Source: Mucilaginibacter sp. 14171R-50 (GTDB lineage: Bacteria; Bacteroidota; Bacteroidia; Sphingobacteriales; Sphingobacteriaceae). From it: 64,000 nt of DNA. The stretch spans positions 806,001 to 870,000 of the forward strand of contig NZ_CP048115.1 of NCBI RefSeq assembly GCF_010093045.1. Reading direction: 5' to 3'. Below are positions 45,010 to 52,805 of the stretch, in pieces. Made by a program: the position numbers and the translations under genes. Position 1 is the stretch's first letter, and each line of letters opens with the position of its first letter. Under the pieces are notes generated by a model that saw only the letters and a program-made list of their open reading frames with translations, ran no database searches and had not been told where the DNA came from.

Positions 45010-46830
45010 TCAACTCTCGAAAGTTTGCATATCAATAAGCCTTTTATATAATCCGTCATGATTAATAAGCTCCTGGTGCGAACCCTGTTCAATTAATTTG
45101 CCGTTTTCCAGCACTACTATAATGTCAGCGTTTTGTATAGTACTTAAGCGATGAGCAATTATTAAGGATGTGCGGTTTTTCATCAGGTTATTCAAAGCGT
45201 CCTGCACTAGCTTTTCAGATTCGGTATCCAAAGCAGATGTTGCCTCGTCCAATAACATAATAGGTGGGTTGTTTAGCACCGCACGGGCGATACATATACG
45301 TTGCCTTTGCCCGCCGGATAGTTTAGCGCCACGGTCGCCTACGTTGGTATTGTATCCATTCTCGGTTTCCAGAATAAAATTATGGGCGTTGGCTATCCTG
45401 GCAGCCGCTTCTACGTCGGCAGGGTTTGTATCGGGTTTGCCAAACGAGATATTGTTGTAAATGCTATCGTTAAATAAAACCGACTCCTGGTTTACTACGC
45501 CCATTAAACTGCGCAAAGAGTTTGCCGTAAGGCCTTTTATGTTAACGTCATCGATAGAAATACTTCCCTCCTGAGGATCCATAAAGCGGGGTATAAGATC
45601 CATCATGGTTGATTTACCCCCTCCCGATGGCCCAACTAACGCCACGGTTTTACCTTTAGGAATTGTAAGGTTAATATGCGACAGCACCATTTTGTCCTGG
45701 TAAGCAAATGATACATTTTCAAATCGGATAGCCTCATTAAATGCGGTAATGTTGACAGCATTTGGTGCATCGCTTACCAAAGGCTTTTCATCTATCAGGC
45801 TTAACACACGTTCGCCCGCCGCTATACCTGAGTGGATATTACTGAACGAATCGGAAATGGCTTTAGCCGGGCGCATCACCTGCGAGAACAATGCTATAAA
45901 CGTCACAAACTCAGGCGGCGTTAACGCTGAAGTGTTGTTTAATACCAGGTGACCGCCATATAAAACGATACCCGCTACCATAGTTACCCCAAAAAACTCA
46001 GACACGGGAGATGCCAGCTGCTGCCTGCGGGCCATAGATTTGGTTATGCGCGAGTAATTACGGTTTTCCCTATCAAACCGGTTCTTGATAAAATCGGTAG
46101 CGTTAAACGCTTTAATGATCTTGATGCCTGAGAGGGCTTCGTCAAGATAGCTGATCATATTACCATAGGTTTGCTGAGAGGCTATGGCCTGCTGCTTTAA
46201 CCGCTTTACTATCCTTGATATAACAAATGCCGAAATCGGGATAACCAAAAATGAATATAAGGTAAGGCTGGGCGAAATAAGGAACAGCATAACCAGAAAC
46301 GTTATGAGTGTTAATGGCTCTTTAAATACCACCTGCAAAGTGCCGGTTACCGAATACTGTACCACCTGCACATCGGATGCTACCTTCGAAATAATATCAC
46401 CTTTGCGCTCGTTACTGAAAAACCCCATATGCAGGCCCATTACATTATCAAACACTGTACGTCTGAGGTTTAGCAGGGTATGCACACGTAGGTTCTCCAT
46501 AGTACGCTGCGACAAATATCTGAAAAGGTTGCCTAATAAAGCCGAAACTACTATGGTACAGCAAACAAATTGTAATGCGCCCCATGTGCCGTAAGTATTT
46601 ATAGCATATTGCACATAATATTTAAAGGTACCCATTACATCAAGCAGGCCCGGTTTTGCACCAAGTTTTACAACAGTACCATCTTTTGAAAACAAGGTTT
46701 GCAACAGGGGCGCCAGTAAAGCCAGGTTTAATGTGCTAAATATGATAGAAAGGAGAGTTGTTATAATATAAGGTATTGCAAATTTCTCAATAGGTTTTGC
46801 AAAAGATAACAACCGGAAATAAGTCTTCAT
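45010..46830 (-). CDS. MsbA-like ABC exporter (fused permease and ATPase)
   Basis: The 606-residue half-transporter has six membrane helices in residues 1-320 and a nucleotide-binding domain in 360-600. The ATPase shows Walker A GPSGGGKST, Q loop VNQES, signature LSGGQRQR, Walker B IMLLDEATSALD and the H loop in IIAHRLST. The N-terminus and length match the lipid/LPS flippase MsbA group; drug export is the alternative. Its position among glycosyltransferases suggests it flips a lipid-linked glycan or lipid A, which is inference. It reads out toward the methyltransferase gene with no intergenic base. Confidence 0.9.
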   Translation of the reverse strand: MKTYFRLLSFAKPIEKFAIPYIITTLLSIIFSTLNLALLAPLLQTLFSKDGTVVKLGAKPGLLDVMGTFKYYVQYAINTYGTWGALQFVCCTIVVSALLGNLFRYLSQRTMENLRVHTLLNLRRTVFDNVMGLHMGFFSNERKGDIISKVASDVQVVQYSVTGTLQVVFKEPLTLITFLVMLFLISPSLTLYSFLVIPISAFVISRIVKRLKQQAIASQQTYGNMISYLDEALSGIKIIKAFNATDFIKNRFDRENRNYSRITKSMARRQQLASPVSEFFGVTMVAGIVLYGGHLVLNNTSALTPPEFVTFIALFSQVMRPAKAISDSFSNIHSGIAAGERVLSLIDEKPLVSDAPNAVNITAFNEAIRFENVSFAYQDKMVLSHINLTIPKGKTVALVGPSGGGKSTMMDLIPRFMDPQEGSISIDDVNIKGLTANSLRSLMGVVNQESVLFNDSIYNNISFGKPDTNPADVEAAARIANAHNFILETENGYNTNVGDRGAKLSGGQRQRICIARAVLNNPPIMLLDEATSALDTESEKLVQDALNNLMKNRTSLIIAHRLSTIQNADIIVVLENGKLIEQGSHQELINHDGLYKRLIDMQTFES

Positions 46831-46924
46831 TTAAAAATTTAAGATGCAAAATTAATGGTAATTAATTAAAACTTCGCCAATAAATAAAGACGGTGAAAAT
46901 TGGAGTTAAGTATTTAACGGGTTG

Positions 46925-48100
46925 TTAAATAAATGCCTTATCCAATAATTGATAAGTTGCCCGGCTGCTGAAGTTCCCCTCGAACGTAGCTTTTGCGTAA
47001 TTGCTTTGTGCTTTATACAATTCATAATTATTTAAGAGCGCCATAATATGCCCCGCAAAACCCGCCGCATCATCGCTTACCAAACAGCCGTTGTTTTGCT
47101 TGTTCGGCAGTCCATCTATACCGCGCGGGGTACAAACTACCGGTAAGCCGTAGGCCAGGGCTTCAACAACCTTTACCTTAATGCCGGTGCCGTTCAGCAT
47201 AGGGCAAACGGCAATTTTTGAGTTGTTGTAGTAAGATGACAGGTCTTCGGCAAACGAAACACGGTCTATCTTTTTGTAGCTTTCCGAGATGTGGTTATTT
47301 ATCCTGCCAATTACACACAATTTAATATCGGCCCGTAAAAGCGGATAAACTTGCTCAAAAAACCAATTTATAGCGGTTATATTATGAACGTTATCGTTAC
47401 CCACGTAAACCAGGTCATATTTTCTTTCATTTATATCTTTAACGTCCAGTGCAGGCTCGTCCAGCATCATTGGTACCCACCGCACCTGCGATCTGCAAAA
47501 CTGGTTAAAAATGTATTCCTCTTCGGGCGATATTGCCCATATTTCGTTAAAGGTATTAAGCCGTTCTATCTCGTCGGCAAAGGTAGCTCCTAAGTTAAAG
47601 CCCCTTTTGTCCTTAAACTGGGCGGTTAAAAAATCGTGCGTATCAATTATGGTATTAGCATTGCCTGTTAACTGCTTATCGCTTATCAGGTCGGCACTGT
47701 GCACGTAGCTTATAATGATGTGGTCGTAGCTGTTTGTCTTAAGGATTTGCCGGAACCCTCTTTTTAATGCAACGGTTAAGTACGTGGGAATGGCGGAGTT
47801 TACAGGGTAAGTAAAAAGGTAATAGAACAGGTCCCACAGCTTGTATTTTAAAAAATAGCTAACCGGGTTATTACCTTTTGGCTTTCTGGATAATAAGTAA
47901 ACCTTATTAGCTAACCCAGCCGACAGCAGTTCGCTTTCGGTATGCTCATTTACCAAAGCCGCCTGCTCATTTTTAATACTTACAAAATCTACACTAAAAT
48001 TTTTATAACGGAAATACTTAAGCAAACCCAAAGCCCGCGCCTTGTTGCCCGCATCAGGCTCTGTTACATTATCAGGAAAGAAGTATAATATCAGTTTCAT
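46925..48100 (-). CDS. Glycosyltransferase family 4 enzyme
   Basis: The 391-residue enzyme shows the GT-B fold: an N-terminal acceptor half (PDNVTEPDAGNKARALGLLKYFRYKNFSVDFVS) and a C-terminal donor half. In the latter, YDLVYVGNDNVHNITAINWFFEQVYPLL, VSFAEDLSSYYNNSKIAVCPMLNGTGIKVKVVEALAYGLPVVCTPRGIDGL carries the conserved glycine loop and Glu of retaining GT4 enzymes. The donor sugar is not evident. It lies 12 bp downstream of another GT4 gene on the same strand, so they are probably cotranscribed. Confidence 0.88.
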   Translation of the reverse strand: MKLILYFFPDNVTEPDAGNKARALGLLKYFRYKNFSVDFVSIKNEQAALVNEHTESELLSAGLANKVYLLSRKPKGNNPVSYFLKYKLWDLFYYLFTYPVNSAIPTYLTVALKRGFRQILKTNSYDHIIISYVHSADLISDKQLTGNANTIIDTHDFLTAQFKDKRGFNLGATFADEIERLNTFNEIWAISPEEEYIFNQFCRSQVRWVPMMLDEPALDVKDINERKYDLVYVGNDNVHNITAINWFFEQVYPLLRADIKLCVIGRINNHISESYKKIDRVSFAEDLSSYYNNSKIAVCPMLNGTGIKVKVVEALAYGLPVVCTPRGIDGLPNKQNNGCLVSDDAAGFAGHIMALLNNYELYKAQSNYAKATFEGNFSSRATYQLLDKAFI

Positions 48101-48112
48101 AAATATTACTTG

Positions 48113-49204
48113 TTACACTAAAGACCGGTAGACCTGGGTCGTTTTCTGCATGCAGCTTTCCATGGTAAATCTCGATAATTGCATACTGCCGGCAGTGCGC
48201 ATTTTTTCGGTATCAACGGCTTTTGAAAGGATGCCATCAATACTCATTTGCATTGATTCGATTGAATACGGATCAAAATAAACCGCGGCATCGCCACCCA
48301 CTTCTGTAAAACAGCTGGTGTTACTTACTGCTACGGGGCAACTGTTTGCAAAGGCTTCGAGTATCGGGAACCCGAAACCTTCATATAACGACGGGTAGGC
48401 AAAGAGCAACGCATTTTGATATAAACTTGCCAGCATAGCTTCCGTCGCCCTTACCTGGCTTATTTTATTTTGAATATTTAACCGGTTAATAAAGTCGAGC
48501 TCTGTTTTGGTAAATTCTCCGCCGCCCGCACATATTATATTGATACCGTATTTGGTTAGCAGCGGGGTAACCGCAGTTATCCATTTAAAAAAATTTTTAT
48601 AAGCGGGCCTGTCGCCTACAAATAAAATATATCCCGGGCCGGGCGCGGTTGCTTCGGGCTCATTGATGCCTATAACGGGTTCATATCCGTGGTACACCAG
48701 GCTTACTTTATCATCTGGTATATCGTAAATTTTCTGCAGGTCATTTTTGGTTGACTGTGAAATAGCAATGATATGCGCTGCCTTTTTTATAAGCAGGCTT
48801 TTATAATGCGCCGTATCGTCGCTAGGCAAAAAATACTCCGGAAATAACTCGTGTATAAAATCGTGCACGGTTAACACAAAGGGTTTTTTTATACTGCTTA
48901 AAAAGTACGGGTTATAATAGGTAGGGTGGAATATATCGTAATCATGATTGCGCATGCAATACTTAGAGTACTTGCGGTTATACTTAAATATCTTTCTGTC
49001 CTTAGTTATGAAGGCGCGCCATAGCCACTCCGGAAGCGGGAACTTCTGATCTTTAATGTAAGCGTTATTGGTGAAAAGCAGCCCCCTGTCGTAGCTGAAC
49101 TCATTACTGTTTGCCAGATATTTTTGAATATTGGCAAAATAACGCGAGATGCCACCGTAGCGCTGCATTGAGAATGCCTGGTGGTCAAATTGTATTTTAA
49201 TCAT
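48113..49204 (-). CDS. Glycosyltransferase family 4 enzyme
   Basis: At 363 residues it is a typical GT4 mannosyltransferase-like protein. The N-terminus FDHQAFSMQRYGGISRYFANI carries the Gly-rich acceptor loop. The donor half includes YILFVGDRPAYKNFFKWI, RATEAMLASLYQNALLFAYPSLYEGFGFPILEAFANSCPVAVSNTSCFTEVGGDAAVYFDP with the EGFGFPILEA catalytic Glu block. It heads a two-gene minus-strand unit with the GT4 gene at 46925 and is divergent from the GT2 gene at 49300 across 95 bp containing a TTGACA palindrome. Confidence 0.9.
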   Translation of the reverse strand: MIKIQFDHQAFSMQRYGGISRYFANIQKYLANSNEFSYDRGLLFTNNAYIKDQKFPLPEWLWRAFITKDRKIFKYNRKYSKYCMRNHDYDIFHPTYYNPYFLSSIKKPFVLTVHDFIHELFPEYFLPSDDTAHYKSLLIKKAAHIIAISQSTKNDLQKIYDIPDDKVSLVYHGYEPVIGINEPEATAPGPGYILFVGDRPAYKNFFKWITAVTPLLTKYGINIICAGGGEFTKTELDFINRLNIQNKISQVRATEAMLASLYQNALLFAYPSLYEGFGFPILEAFANSCPVAVSNTSCFTEVGGDAAVYFDPYSIESMQMSIDGILSKAVDTEKMRTAGSMQLSRFTMESCMQKTTQVYRSLV

Positions 49205-49255
49205 TAATAACCGCTTTGTACTTAATTATTATAAAATATTAGTTATTTCGCACCG

Positions 49256-49268
49256 TTGACACTGTCAA
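49256..49268. promoter_or_regulatory. TTGACA-C-TGTCAA palindrome in a divergent promoter region
   Basis: A perfect 6-bp inverted repeat with a single central base lies about midway between the divergent glycosyltransferase starts at 49204 and 49300. It offers a TTG in both directions, as -33 elements do, and could also be an operator. The nearest plus-strand -7-like box (TTAATTTG, 49288-49295) is 29 bp from the TTG, too far for a standard promoter. Confidence 0.4.
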
Positions 49269-49299
49269 ATATACGTTATCAATAAACTTAATTTGAATT

Positions 49300-50052
49300 A
49301 TGTTATCCCCGGGCGAAACTATCAGCATTAAAAATACCAATACACCGGCTAAAATATCTGTTATAATAGTAACGTATAATGCCGCTGCCACCTTACAAGC
49401 CTGCCTGGACAGCATTTACCAGCAAAGGTATCCGAATATTGAAATTATTGTAACAGATGGTGGCAGCACTGACGGAACGGTTAAGATACTGGAAGAAAAT
49501 TCTGATAAGATAGCCAGCTGGATAAGCGAAAAAGACAAGGGAATTTATGACGCGATGAACAAATCTTTAGACCGGGTAAGCGGGCAATGGGTTTATTTTA
49601 TTGGCGCCGATGATGAAATGTTCGATGATTTTTCGACAATGGCCTTTGAACTGGAAGATCCGAATGCGATTTATTACGCCAGCGTACTTTGTAAGGGCAA
49701 AAAGTTTTCGGGCTTTGTAAGCGATTACCAGATTGCCAAGTACGGCATCTATCATCAGGCCATTATTTACCCTAAAATGGTTTTTGACAGGTACCGTTAT
49801 GATACCAAATACATTGTACGAGCCGACCACTTTTTGAATATAAACTGCGCAAGCGATAAAGACTTAAAGTTTATATTTAAGGATTACATTATAGCGAACT
49901 TTAGCCATTTAGGCGTATCGCAAAACTATGTTGATCAGCCCTTTGAAGACGACCACGTAGGCATTGTTTTTAAACACTTTAGCTTTAAAATATGGTGCAG
50001 GTTTATGTTTTGGAGGTTTAAAAAGAACTATCTGAAAAAGCCGGAAAAGTAA
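49300..50052 (+). CDS. Glycosyltransferase family 2 enzyme
   Basis: The 250-residue protein has a WcaA-like GT-A domain. KISVIIVTYNAAATLQACLDSIYQQRYPNIEIIVTDGGSTDGTV is the canonical GT2 start; WISEKDKGIYDAMNKSLDRVSGQWVYFIGADDEMFD contains the DxD-type metal site (ADDE). The end is basic (FKKNYLKKPEK). The group commonly adds sugars to polyprenyl-linked O-antigen or exopolysaccharide. It is the only plus-strand glycosyltransferase here and converges with the GT4 gene at 50054, with one base between stop codons. TTTG lies 4 nt before the ATG. Confidence 0.92.
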   Translation: MLSPGETISIKNTNTPAKISVIIVTYNAAATLQACLDSIYQQRYPNIEIIVTDGGSTDGTVKILEENSDKIASWISEKDKGIYDAMNKSLDRVSGQWVYFIGADDEMFDDFSTMAFELEDPNAIYYASVLCKGKKFSGFVSDYQIAKYGIYHQAIIYPKMVFDRYRYDTKYIVRADHFLNINCASDKDLKFIFKDYIIANFSHLGVSQNYVDQPFEDDHVGIVFKHFSFKIWCRFMFWRFKKNYLKKPEK

Positions 50053-50053
50053 A

Positions 50054-51115
50054 TTACTTTGTGACGAGCAACTCGTTATACAACTCTATATATTGCCTCG
50101 CCGCTGACTCCCACGAAAACTTCCCAGCATGCTGCATAATAGCAGCGGCGCGATCGTTCGTTTCATAATCAAGCATACCATCCTTAAATACCTGTTGCAT
50201 GTGCCCGGGTTCGAAATTGTCAAAGTAATAGGCTACGCTACCGCCAACCTCGGGGAGCGAGGTGTATTTTGCTAAAAACACGGGTTTCCCAAAATGCATT
50301 GCCTCAATTACAGGCAATCCAAAGCCTTCAGCGATTGAAGGGAAGACGAACGCACTGCAATTTTTATAATACCACGCCTTATCGTTTTCGTTAACGGGGC
50401 CGGTTATAGTTAATCTGTCGGCGCAGTTGTATTTCTCGGCCTCGGCAATTATTGTGCTTTTATGCGGGGTTTCAATCCCGGCTATCACCAGTTCGTAATC
50501 GTTCCCTTCCAAAAGCGCCGGGATAAGGTGAAATCCCTTTTGAACCGATAGCAGCCCTATGGTAAATAAAAAACGCTTTTCAGGCACATATAACGGCGTG
50601 TGATTGTCCGGCACGCTAAGCTTTTCGGCGCCGTTATATATTACACTTAGTTTCTCCCTAGCTTCCGGAATATATTTCAGGATATCATCAGCTACAAACT
50701 GCGATATGGTTACTACCATATCGCAATAAGATATGTACCGCCTGATCTTATTGATGTGCGCATCTATTTTTCGCTGAGGTTTAAATTTTAAATGAACATT
50801 GTTGATATCATGAATGGTCATTATTTTTTTTGCCTTCACGCTATACGGCTTTAACCTGCAGGTTTGGTCGGTAAAATGTACCACATCAAACTTATTGCGC
50901 AGCGGGAAATATATATTGTGCAGCCGGTTAAGATAAACGACATCAGCTTTGTCGTTAAAAAAGTAAGTGGTTTTTTTAAACATGTAGAAGGCCAGGTTAA
51001 ACCGGCCCTTATTTTCTTTAATTAATGCATCGCCAAGCCCTTTCCCAAAGTAGAAATATCCCGAGTTGGGGTTTTTCATAGAATCGAATGTTACTAATAC
51101 TGAAGGCTTTGACAT
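50054..51115 (-). CDS. Glycosyltransferase family 4 enzyme
   Basis: This 353-residue GT-B enzyme carries the donor-half signature RFLFTIGLLSVQKGFHLIPALLEGNDYELVIAG, RLTITGPVNENDKAWYYKNCSAFVFPSIAEGFGLPVIEAMHFGKPVFLAKYTSLPEVGG with the EGFGLPVIEA block. The N-terminal half includes HFTDQTCRLKP and IMTIHDINNVHLKF. Substrate unknown. Its ATG at 51115 lies only 6 nt from the end of the terminator of the MACPF gene, so its own promoter must overlap that hairpin or it depends on read-through. It is immediately downstream of the MACPF toxin-like gene, the usual place for a linked LPS glycosyltransferase in Bacteroides BSAP loci. Confidence 0.9.
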   Translation of the reverse strand: MSKPSVLVTFDSMKNPNSGYFYFGKGLGDALIKENKGRFNLAFYMFKKTTYFFNDKADVVYLNRLHNIYFPLRNKFDVVHFTDQTCRLKPYSVKAKKIMTIHDINNVHLKFKPQRKIDAHINKIRRYISYCDMVVTISQFVADDILKYIPEAREKLSVIYNGAEKLSVPDNHTPLYVPEKRFLFTIGLLSVQKGFHLIPALLEGNDYELVIAGIETPHKSTIIAEAEKYNCADRLTITGPVNENDKAWYYKNCSAFVFPSIAEGFGLPVIEAMHFGKPVFLAKYTSLPEVGGSVAYYFDNFEPGHMQQVFKDGMLDYETNDRAAAIMQHAGKFSWESAARQYIELYNELLVTK

Positions 51116-51121
51116 TATTTA

Positions 51122-51164
51122 TTTAACAAAAAACCACACCTTAAAGATGTGGTTTTTTGTTAAA
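51122..51164 (-). terminator. Strong terminator between the MACPF gene and the GT4 gene
   Basis: A perfect 17-bp stem: 51122-51138 (TTTAACAAAAAACCACA) with 51148-51164 (TGTGGTTTTTTGTTAAA), loop CCTTAAAGA. On the minus strand TGTGG is followed by T6, an efficient terminator for the MACPF transcript. Confidence 0.9.
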
Positions 51165-51197
51165 TAAATAGTTTTGCTATTAAAAATCTAATAAAAA

Positions 51198-52700
51198 TTA
51201 ATTTATGGCTTTAGGGTATGCATAAAAGGCTACAGGAACCACAGGTGACCAATAGTTTGCATCTAATACATCACCACGAGTAGAATAATAATGATCTTTC
51301 CCATCTTTGCTGGTATGTGAGTAAACCGGAACGGTGCCTTGAACCTGCGTTTTATAGGCATAAAACGCAATTCCTTCACTTTTCCACCAGGAGAAATCAC
51401 TTACTGTACCTGTTGTAAATAAATGATCGACACCTTGCTGGCTAAAATAAGTGTTTACCTGAACAGTGCCTGGAATTTGACTAGGATATGCGCGAAACTC
51501 TGAACCTATATAGTTCCAATAATTCAGATCGTTTACAAAGCCTGTAGATAAATAATGATCGCCTCCCTTTTTCGCCGCAAATGAATTGATATTAACAAGT
51601 TCGTTAGTATAATCTTCTACTAAAGTTATTTGATTATCTTTAATATGTTTTTCTACAGCAGCTTTAACCTGCGCTTTTTTAACAGGGTCGGTTATAAAGT
51701 CATAAAGAAATACAGCCTTTCCTACATCTATCAACGCAGCATTGCTTGCATTAACACTTTGCTCCCAACTAGCAATATTAATAGTTTGACTGCTATTTCC
51801 GTCCTTATCAACTGTTACACTTGTACCAGAATTTGTTCCCCCATAGTATCTGGCTGTATATTGCCTTTTACTGGTTGTTGTTGTTGCTTCTGTTATCTCT
51901 GAAGTAGTTTTATCCGAATTGATATTTACACCAATACTTTTTAGTAAGCCAAAACCTAACCCCATCTTCACATCTGATGTTTTCTTAGTATAATCGCTCC
52001 CTTTTTGCATTGCACCACTATAATCGAACCTGAAACGCCCACCTATAGTAACATCCAGCATTACGTGAGTCCCATATCTTGTTACTAGCTCATCTGCGCT
52101 TTTAGTAGCAACATTGTTTATAAACTCAGGGGTTAGATAATTCATCAACAAGCTAATACTAACATCGCCTGTAAATCTTATTCTTTTTACCGTGTGGTTT
52201 ACTTCATAGGTTGCATAAGAATACGCATTTGAATAGGTGGTTTTATTTTCATCAGAAGTGTTTTTACTGAAGCTACCTTTGAAATTGTAAACACTTTTTG
52301 TTTTATCGGTACCTTCAATTGTTGAGTTGTCATTAGCATCGAATGACTTTCCATTGCTAACGTCTTTCATGTAGTCCAATGCAGTAGCCCCACTGTAATA
52401 CTTATTTACCCCACTTCCCGTGTTACCTACATCAATTCTGTTAAGATAATCAGTCGAAAACTTGTTAACGTCAAAAATTGCTGCATCAGATATGCTGTTA
52501 GGGTCGAGCATATCGCCGGTAACATCTATACCATAACCTAATAAATCCCACTTACCATCTGAGGCTGATTGGATTTTTATTTTTTGGGGGATAACATTTG
52601 TATCCGGGGATTGTGAATTTTCCTTTTTGCAGGCGATAATATTAAATAATATTAAAATTGCCCCCATCGAAAAAGTTCTAAAACGTAATTTTTTAATCAT
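51198..52700 (-). CDS. MACPF (perforin-fold) lipoprotein with three C-terminal aromatic repeats; BSAP-like antimicrobial candidate
   Basis: The 500-residue product has a lipoprotein signal (FNIIACKKEN, Cys24). A MACPF domain spans about residues 40-365 and contains the family signature at 209-222: RYGTHVMLDVTIGGRF, matching Y-G-T-H-x6-GG. Flanking Ser/Thr/Lys-rich stretches (SDYTKKTSDVKMG, TTSEITEATTTTSKRQ) are in the position of the membrane-inserting helices. Residues about 377-500 hold three repeats of roughly 42 residues, each with DHYxST...YW...FxAYP, resembling DUF5648-type repeats. Secreted MACPF lipoproteins of Bacteroides (BSAPs) kill related strains by binding surface glycans or proteins. 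A good promoter and a strong terminator frame the gene. Base composition is visibly AT-richer than neighbours, suggesting transfer. Antimicrobial activity is inference. Confidence 0.85.
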   Translation of the reverse strand: MIKKLRFRTFSMGAILILFNIIACKKENSQSPDTNVIPQKIKIQSASDGKWDLLGYGIDVTGDMLDPNSISDAAIFDVNKFSTDYLNRIDVGNTGSGVNKYYSGATALDYMKDVSNGKSFDANDNSTIEGTDKTKSVYNFKGSFSKNTSDENKTTYSNAYSYATYEVNHTVKRIRFTGDVSISLLMNYLTPEFINNVATKSADELVTRYGTHVMLDVTIGGRFRFDYSGAMQKGSDYTKKTSDVKMGLGFGLLKSIGVNINSDKTTSEITEATTTTSKRQYTARYYGGTNSGTSVTVDKDGNSSQTINIASWEQSVNASNAALIDVGKAVFLYDFITDPVKKAQVKAAVEKHIKDNQITLVEDYTNELVNINSFAAKKGGDHYLSTGFVNDLNYWNYIGSEFRAYPSQIPGTVQVNTYFSQQGVDHLFTTGTVSDFSWWKSEGIAFYAYKTQVQGTVPVYSHTSKDGKDHYYSTRGDVLDANYWSPVVPVAFYAYPKAIN

Positions 52701-52727
52701 TGCTTTATATTTATTACTTAAATTTCG

Positions 52728-52758
52728 CAAAGGTAAATTTTATTAACTGTAAAACCAA
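52728..52758 (-). promoter_or_regulatory. Promoter of the MACPF gene
   Basis: On the minus strand TTG (52758-52756), a 20-bp spacer and TACCTTTG (52735-52728) match the Bacteroidota promoter. Transcription would start about 52723, giving a leader of about 20-25 nt and ruling out the TTG at 52730 as start codon. Confidence 0.7.
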
Positions 52759-52805
52759 TTATATTTCACACTGCTTAATTTAACTAACAAATACTTCAGT
52801 ATCAC

